Made by a program: the position numbers and the translations under genes. From Girardinichthys multiradiatus (lineage: Eukaryota > Chordata > Actinopteri > Cyprinodontiformes > Goodeidae), in NCBI RefSeq assembly GCF_021462225.1, contig NC_061816.1, forward strand, positions 13,851,390 to 13,915,389: a stretch of DNA of 64,000 nucleotides, given 5' to 3'. Below the pieces are notes generated by a model. It searched no databases. It saw only the letters and a list, made by a program, of their open reading frames with translations, and was not told where the DNA came from. Below, piece by piece: positions 58,065 through 64,000 of the stretch (its first letter is position 1; the number at the start of each line of letters is the position of its first letter).

Positions 58065-58090
58065 CGATCCATCCATCCATCCATCCATCC
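58065..58090. repeat. (ATCC)n microsatellite
   Basis: Six tandem ATCC units preceded by a short GATC repeat. Confidence 0.9.
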
Positions 58091-58094
58091 TATC

Positions 58095-58300
58095 TTCTGC
58101 CTGTTTTTGATCAAGATCATTCTGACCATCTTTCTGGTCCCGGCTGAAGGAAAGTATTCCCACAGCATGATACTGGCACCACTATATTTCATCAAAGGGA
58201 CTGGAGTGTTTAAAGTGTTTTCCATCATAAACAGCATTTTACATACAGACCAAAAAGTTCAAATTTGATCGCATATAACCAAAGCACCTTCTTTCACCTA
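58095..58300 (-). pseudogene. Antisense Tc1-like transposase relic
   Basis: The minus strand reads MKYSGASIMLWEYFPSAGTRKMV near 58130-58195, matching KHGGGSIMVWACCSSGGTGKMV of Tc1-C. Upstream on that strand, a degenerate block before it (58240-58300) fits the aspartate-1 region (CCAAAAAGTTCAAATTTGAT antisense). No ends are visible. Confidence 0.65.
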
Positions 58301-58317
58301 TTTCCCTTTAAACAAGT

Positions 58318-58545
58318 TTCGACAACTCCAGTCCTCGAGAGCCACTGTCCATTTCATCCTTTAGATGCATCCGTGCTCCAACAGACACCTGAATCCAATG
58401 GCTGAATTACCTTCTCCGCATGTCCTCAAGTTCTGCTGAGACCAGGTAATGAGCCGGTCATTCGATTGAGGTACTGTATGTTGGAACAGAGATGCATCTA
58501 AACGTTGCAGAGCAGGGGCTCTGGAGGACTGGAGTTGGAAACGTC
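58318..58545. mobile_element. Short MITE-like element with inverted ends
   Basis: About 228 bp with imperfect inverted ends: AACTCCAGTCCTCGAGAGCC on the left and the complement AACTCCAGTCCTCCAGAGCC on the right. The interior includes CCAATGGCTGAATTACCTTC. It has no coding capacity. The type is common in fish, possibly hAT-derived, and no clear target duplication was found. Confidence 0.65.
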
Positions 58546-60229
58546 AGCCCTAGTCTGTTTATGCATGACTAATAGTTTTCATTCAAGTGATATATCTCTG
58601 CTGCTCCTTTACTATGGGCCTCTTGACCACTGATTCTTGCTTTCCTACCCTAGTATTTTTGCAGATGTGCTATAATCATTTGATTATCAGATGATGGATT
58701 GAACAGTGCTCTGAGAGATGTTAAAATATAATAAAATGACAAAATACATTGAATTCTGACAGCAATTTTCTCCTTTATGTTCTATCCATGGATGATAAGT
58801 AAAAAGTTCAAATTGTCTCCTTGTTTGAGTGGGTGGGAAGGAGATGGAGGGAGAGCATAATGGCACAAGAAGGCTGTGTGGGCAAGACACGTGCTCAGTT
58901 CTGTGTGTGTGCGTTCCTCAGACAGCGATGCGTGTTTGCAGAAACTGTTTGCTTTAACTGCAAAAATAACACCAATGATGTGAAAAGACAAAAGCAGTGG
59001 AAAAAAAGATTCTGTCCTTTGAGCAAACATGGCATTTAATTAAAAAATCTTAGTGTGAGTAAACTAAGATGGCCTAGAAGGTGTGATGGCCTATTTTTAG
59101 CCATCACTTCCAGCTGACAACTTTAAATACCACACATGTGTAAACCGTTTCACATGGACCAGATAGATATGTTTAAATGATATACTGTATGTGGCATTTC
59201 CCCAAGGGGACTGCTTTTAAAAGAGCAATCCATTTTTTGTCACAAACCTCTGAGAGCAAACACAATGAAAAGTACTCACTCATTGTCTTTCACCTTAATT
59301 AAGCCATCCATCACTGGCTGACTGATACGACGAGGGAATAGTGCAGGGCAAAGGCACGAGGAGACGGTGGGGGTAAAGTCTGGGGGGGTTAACTCTCCAA
59401 TATGGACATCATTAAAACCAAAAGAACCAGAAAGAGAGGGTTTATTCCAAAACATCTCTTGGGAGGATTTGTTGCAAATCAAAATGAAAGGAAGGAAAGA
59501 AATTAAGCAGGATTTGATTGCCACGGTGCATGATTGTGGCATCACTTGTTTGTAGCAAGCCCTTTATTTTCCTGTCAATCATCTGCTTCAGAAGCTCCTC
59601 ATGCATTATTTGTTTGGGCCCTCTGTTGGGAATAGGCACTTATATATATTTCTTACCATATGCAGTGTTGAATACACATATAATGAAACATATATGAAAA
59701 AAAGCAGATAAGCTAACACACAGTGTGTGCTTTGTAGTGAAAATCCCATTGGAATTTATCTGTTTTTCCCCTGAGAGACACTCATCACCACCTGTCACTG
59801 AACTGATCAAAGTAAACCAGAATAGATTTTGTTGAATTCAGTCCTCAGATTTGTCAAATTGCTATTTTCAACTTCAACTTGTACCTCTTTTACCTTGTTG
59901 AAACCTGTCACTCACTATTACTTAGTGGAGAAGCTACCCAGCAGGAACAAGCAAAGGTAACTTTTTTTCCTTTTTTATACTTATCCTGTCAAGGCCTGAG
60001 CATCATATCCGCTAACCTGTCACCTGCCACTCATGGCTCAATCAGAGTTTTATTGATTTTTAGCATCACCGGTGACGCGAGGCATCTGATATATTGAAAA
60101 TGTGCGATGTATTCAGGTCACAGACAAGATGTTGAGTGTTGGCTTTGTCCATTTCTGTCACAGGAGTTCTAGCAGAACCCAACTAAAATGTACAAGTGAA
60201 TCTAAGTAAACTGAAATACCATTGAAAAA
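58546..60229. other. Unique stretch; one speculative minus-strand exon
   Basis: No confirmed gene. The segment 59280-59379 is listed separately as a possible exon. The rest is AT-rich with short frames only. Confidence 0.4.
59280..59379 (-). other. Possible coding exon (speculative)
   Basis: On the minus strand a 100-bp segment lies between an acceptor-like TTAACCCCCCCAG and a donor-like GTGAGTACT (complement of 59271-59279). One frame is open throughout and reads FTPTVSSCLCPALFPRR then ISQPVMDGLIKVKDN. The segment has four CpGs in an AT-rich neighbourhood. I recognise no protein family, and no neighbouring exon was found. Confidence 0.2.
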
Positions 60230-60870
60230 TGAATTTTTTTCACCAATTCAATCCAAAAAGAAAAACTCATACAAGATATAGATACATTACTTATAAAGAT
60301 TACATTCAAAAAGTGTTTTTCTATTAATTTTAATAAATGTGGCTTACATCTAAAGAAAACCTAAATTTTTGGTTCCCAGAAAATCTGAGTTTTAGAGGAT
60401 TCAGAACTCAGGAATGTTATGCCCATTTTTGGTCTGCATAGTCATAAGGCTGACTGCTGATTTGTTGTCTGACAGATACCCTCAAGAGGGAGGGTAAGCT
60501 ACAGAAAGAAGTTGGCTGTACAGAAAGTTCTTTGTCCAAGCATATTAATGGAAAGTTAAATGGACGGAAAAACTGCTGTCCAAAAGGGTGAACAAGTAGC
60601 ACGGAAAACTACAACATTGGTATTGTAAAGCACAGCACATTTAAGAATTTGGGGGCGATTCATAAGACCTCTGCTGGAACCAGTGTAGTAAAAGCCACCA
60701 CACCTTCAAGTGTCCAGGACATGGGCAACAGCTATGCCTTGTGATAAGTCAGTCCTGAACCACAGATCTCCAAAGATCTGGGCTAAAGAGAGAAATCACT
60801 GGACTTATGCTCAGGTTCAAGTAAATGGCAGAGAGCTTTTATGCTAAGTAGAAACTCAGCAATAAATACA
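60230..60870 (+). pseudogene. Decayed Tc1-like element related to family A (5' half)
   Basis: The first 190 bp show a decayed inverted-repeat layout similar to 41830-42060 (ACTCATACAAGATATAGATA; GTGGCTTACATCTAAAGAAA). After it the plus strand reads QKEVGCTESSLSKHINGKLNGRK at about 60500-60570, parallel to QKEISERIGCSQSAVSRHLSGKSVGRK of Tc1-A, then VQDMGNSYA for VQEMGYRC near 60715. The DDE domain is absent. Confidence 0.65.
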
Positions 60871-62807
60871 TTATTTTCTACTTTATATCATAATGCACTT
60901 ATGCTAGAATGTTACTGATAAGTACTGCTGTATCATCATCTATGCAGGGTATGCCTCATTTGTTGTAGCCTATAATGATTTTGTTTTTCAAATGGGAAGT
61001 CTAACAGATTATATTTCGTTGTCATACTGTATGAGCCTTGGATGTCTTTGGTGAAGGAAGATATGCCACTTAAAGATAAATACCAATTCAGCATTGCCTT
61101 TTAACACATTAAATACTCTAACATATGCAATATAATCATCAGCAAAAGTCAAAGACTATCATTGATTTAGTTTATTAACTCTTCCTTACCTGGTGGGTTC
61201 TGTCCCAAAAGTGGGTTGCAGACCTATTTTTAGTCATCTACATACACGCCTAATAGTCAGTGGTGATGATGACCTGTATCGCTTTGATTTGTTTGTTTAC
61301 CTATGCTAATGGAGCAGGGTGAAACCCATGTGTGACGCAGACTATATGAGATTCTATTTTCCTGAGATAGCAAGGGATGACAACTAGATACATTCTGGAA
61401 TCAAGGAAATCGGCATGTTGCCAAGTAACAAAGTTAGCTCATGAGTCTATGATGTGACTGCATACTAAAACTCTCTTAGTTCTGGTGTAGTAATGTGATG
61501 AGAAAGTATACCTCCTTTGCCACTCGAGTAGTAAAAGTCCTCTAGCCATGCTGCACACTCTGATTGTGGCTTCTCAGCTATGGTTCAGCTAAAAACATGG
61601 ATCCAAGATTGAGTATGTCCTCAGATTGTTATTTTTTGCTCTTATTGAGAGCAAAAAACAAAAACATTAACATCACTTTTAGTTATTGATTTAACCAAGG
61701 GGGGCAATTATTACTTTTTGATGTAGGACCAGGTTGGTCATGGATAGTTGAAAACTGTTTCTTGTATTTTTACTCAGGTTTATACATTTTGATTGATAAT
61801 GTTGAAACATTTAGTTTTTTCAACAAACCTGAAGAAAGAAGCAGATACTTTTACAACACTATTGGAAAGGCATTAAACTCTGGCAATACTCTTCTAAATG
61901 TATTTAAGTCTAATAATGAAACTTATGATTAGAGGACTGAGTTTTGTGTGTCATGTCCAAATAACATGTAAAATGCATTTTAAAGAAATGACTTAAGGTT
62001 TAGATACATTTCAGTGAAAAAAAAAAGATCTAACTGGAAAAATAAGGTAAAGTGTACTCTTTGATATTAGCTGTTAACTAATTTTCTTAACAATTGGACT
62101 ATGTACCAAATGCCCCATTCTTTCTCTCAAAGTTAACCATTTAAAATTTCATTATGAAGAACAATGCCTCAGTTTTGTCCTTATGCTAAAACTTCTACTA
62201 TAGACTGGATCTTTGATTTCCCTTTGGATTTCTGCATTATTGGAGTACAACGTTATATGGGCTTCGAGCCATATGCACACCTATGAACATATTAAAGTAA
62301 ATGTTCACTAGCCACTAGAGTGAGATTACATCAGCAAGCCCTTTCACTTTTACAAATCAGCACTTATGAGATGGCTTGGAACTACAAACCAATGTAGGCA
62401 ATGATCCGCAGACAATGTGCAAGGGTGGGATAGATAGCAGGTGGGATAGAAGGAAGGAGGAGGTAAGATGTAAAGGGTAAAGGTCACTTGTTCATCAATT
62501 TGTTGCCCTGTAAGTAACATACTGTTTAAGCACGTACTGTAGCAGCAGGCATTCATCTTCTCCCCCCAGTGTCTGTTTTAACACTCCCACACAGAGCCTA
62601 CATAACATACCTGAAGATGCATAAGGGTGTTCAAATGTCTGAGCTTTGGATTTTCCATAACTGCACAAAGAATGTGGATAGATTTGCAGACCTTGTGCAG
62701 TGGATTTAGTCTGAAGATGACACGCTTCCTAAAATGCATTTTGATTTCAATTTATGGATACAAAGACTTACATTTTCCTTTTTGCAAAAAAACCTTTAAG
62801 CAATATA
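60871..62807. other. Unique AT-rich stretch without recognised gene
   Basis: No gene or repeat was recognised. A short hairpin lies near 61633-61660 (TTTTTTGCTCT and AGAGCAAAAAA). It ends at the TA target (62806-62807) of Tc1-A copy 4. Confidence 0.45.
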
Positions 62808-64000
62808 CAGGTACTTCTCAAAATATTAGCATATTGTGATAAAGTTAATTATTTTCCATAATGTCACGGTGAAAATTTAACATTCATATATTTTTGATTC
62901 ATTGCACACTAACTGAAATATTTCAGGTCTTTTATTGTCTTAATACGGATGATTTTGGCATACAGCTCATGAAAACCCAAAATTCCTATCTCACAAAATT
63001 AGCATATCATTAAAAAGGTCTCTAAATGAGCTATGAACCTAATCATCTGAATCAACGAGTTAACTCTAAACACCTGCAAAAGATTCCTGAGGCCTTTAAA
63101 ACTCCCAGCCTGGTTCATCACTCAAAACCCCAATCATGGGTAAGACTGCCAACCTGACTGCTGTCCAGAAGGCCACTATTGACACCCTCAAGCAAGAGAG
63201 TAAGACACAGAAAGAAATTTCTGAACGAATAGGCTGTTCCCAGAGTGTTGTATCAAGGCACCTTTGTGGGAAGTCAGTGGGAAGGAAAAAGTGTGGCAGA
63301 AAACGCTGCACAACGAGAAGAGGTGACCGGACCCTGAGGAAGATTGTGGAGAAGGGCCGATTCCAGACCTTGGGGGACCTGCGGAAGCAGTGGACTGAGT
63401 CTGGAGTAGGAACATCCAGAGCCACCGTGCACAGGCGTGTGCAGGAAATGGGCTACAGGTGCCGCATTCCCCAGGTCAAGCCACTTTTGAACCAGAAACA
63501 GCAGCAGAAGCGCCTGACCTGGGCTACAGAGAAGCAGCACTGGACTGTTGCTCAGTGGTCCAAAGTACTTTTTTCGGATGAAAGCAAATTCTGCATGTCA
63601 TTCGGAAATCAAGGTGCCAGAGTCTGGAGGAAGACTTGGGAGAAGGAAATGCCAAAATGCCAGAAGTCCAGTGTCAAGTACCCACAGTCAGTGATGGTCT
63701 AGGGTGCTGTGCCAGCTGCTGGTGTTGGTCCACTCTGTTTTATCAAGGGCAGGGTCAATGCAGCTAGCTATCAGGAGATTTTGGAGCACTTCATGCTTCC
63801 ATCTGCTGAAAAGCTTTATGGAGATGAAGATTTCATTTTTCAGCACGACCTGGCACCTGCTCACAGTGCCAAAACCACTGGTAAATGGTTTACTGACCAT
63901 AGTATCATTGTGCTCAATTGGCCTGCCAACTCTCCTGACCTGAACCCCATAGAGAATCTGTGCGATATTGTGAAGAGAACGTTGAGAGACTCAAGACCCA
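62808..64000 (+). mobile_element. Tc1-like transposon family A, copy 4 (cut by window edge)
   Basis: The 5' inverted repeat runs from 62808 to about 63007 after a TA at 62806-62807. The outer tip reads CAGGTACTTCTCAAAATATT, one base different from the other copies. The transposase is on the plus strand, opposite to copies 1-3. The right end lies outside the window. Confidence 0.94.
63136..64000 (+). pseudogene. Tc1-A transposase (copy 4), one nonsense codon, 3' end outside window
   Basis: The frame opens at 63136 (MGKTANLTAVQKATIDTLKQ) and stays in register to the window end, 288 codons, with one interruption: TAG at 63700-63702 (codon 189) in place of TGG within the SVMVWGA block. Both DNA-binding modules, aspartate 1 (LFSDESKF), aspartate 2 (FQHDLAPAHSA) and the third acidic residue ([10 protein letters not shown]) are intact; the tryptophan after ENL has changed to C. 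It has the RCRIPQVK variant shared with copy 2. The remaining ~46 codons are not seen. Damage is as light as in copy 3. Confidence 0.93.

Noticed and set aside
1..64000. tRNA, rRNA or snRNA genes
   Set aside because: No cloverleaf-compatible A/B box pairs or conserved rRNA stretches were spotted by eye; a covariance search was not possible.

Overview
The window looks like gene-poor, AT-rich chromosomal DNA of a teleost fish. The evidence is its repeats: Tc1-like transposons with roughly 200-bp inverted repeats, a Rex3 (RTE-clade) retrotransposon, a Rex1/Babar-type LINE, an L2-clade LINE, a solo LTR, and short non-autonomous elements. I found no host protein-coding gene, rRNA, tRNA or CRISPR array that I can defend. 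Nearly every open frame longer than 150 codons belongs to a mobile element. The rest is intergenic or intronic sequence.

Layout. 1-3.9 kb: a fused remnant of two Tc1 families (A and B) beside an L2 LINE. 6.4-8.2 kb: complete Tc1-A copy 2 beside an older transposase relic. 10.1-12.3 kb: Tc1-C carrying a 528-bp solo LTR with a 5-bp target duplication. 12.4-15.9 kb: relics and a complete Tc1-B. 16.3-18.0 kb: a 1,049-bp foldback element with 356-bp arms, inside an older repeat. 21.1-23.9 kb: an internally deleted Rex3 flanked by a 91-bp duplication. 24.1-24.7 and 34.0-34.4 kb: non-autonomous repeats. 29.4-29.9 kb: 5'-truncated Rex3. 32.9-33.25 and 37.0-37.9 kb: Tc1 relics. 39.5-40.7 kb: Rex1/Babar-type LINE, followed by a degenerate tandem array of about 110-bp units. 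41.8-46.8 kb: nested Tc1 cluster holding near-intact copies of families A and E. 46.8-62.8 kb: mostly unique sequence with several relics, a short MITE-like element and one speculative exon. 62.8-64.0 kb: Tc1-A copy 4, cut by the window edge.

Nothing works together as a pathway. The window is a layered record of transposition. The oldest layer is decayed Tc1 fragments seen only as short transposase motifs. The youngest is Tc1-A and Tc1-E, each broken by only one to three lesions, so trans-mobilisation of copies with intact ends is possible if an active transposase exists elsewhere in the genome. The most unusual items are the foldback element with mirrored NRF1-like and E-box motifs, the 91-bp duplication around Rex3, the A/B Tc1 fusion at a 4-bp microhomology, and the nested solo LTR.
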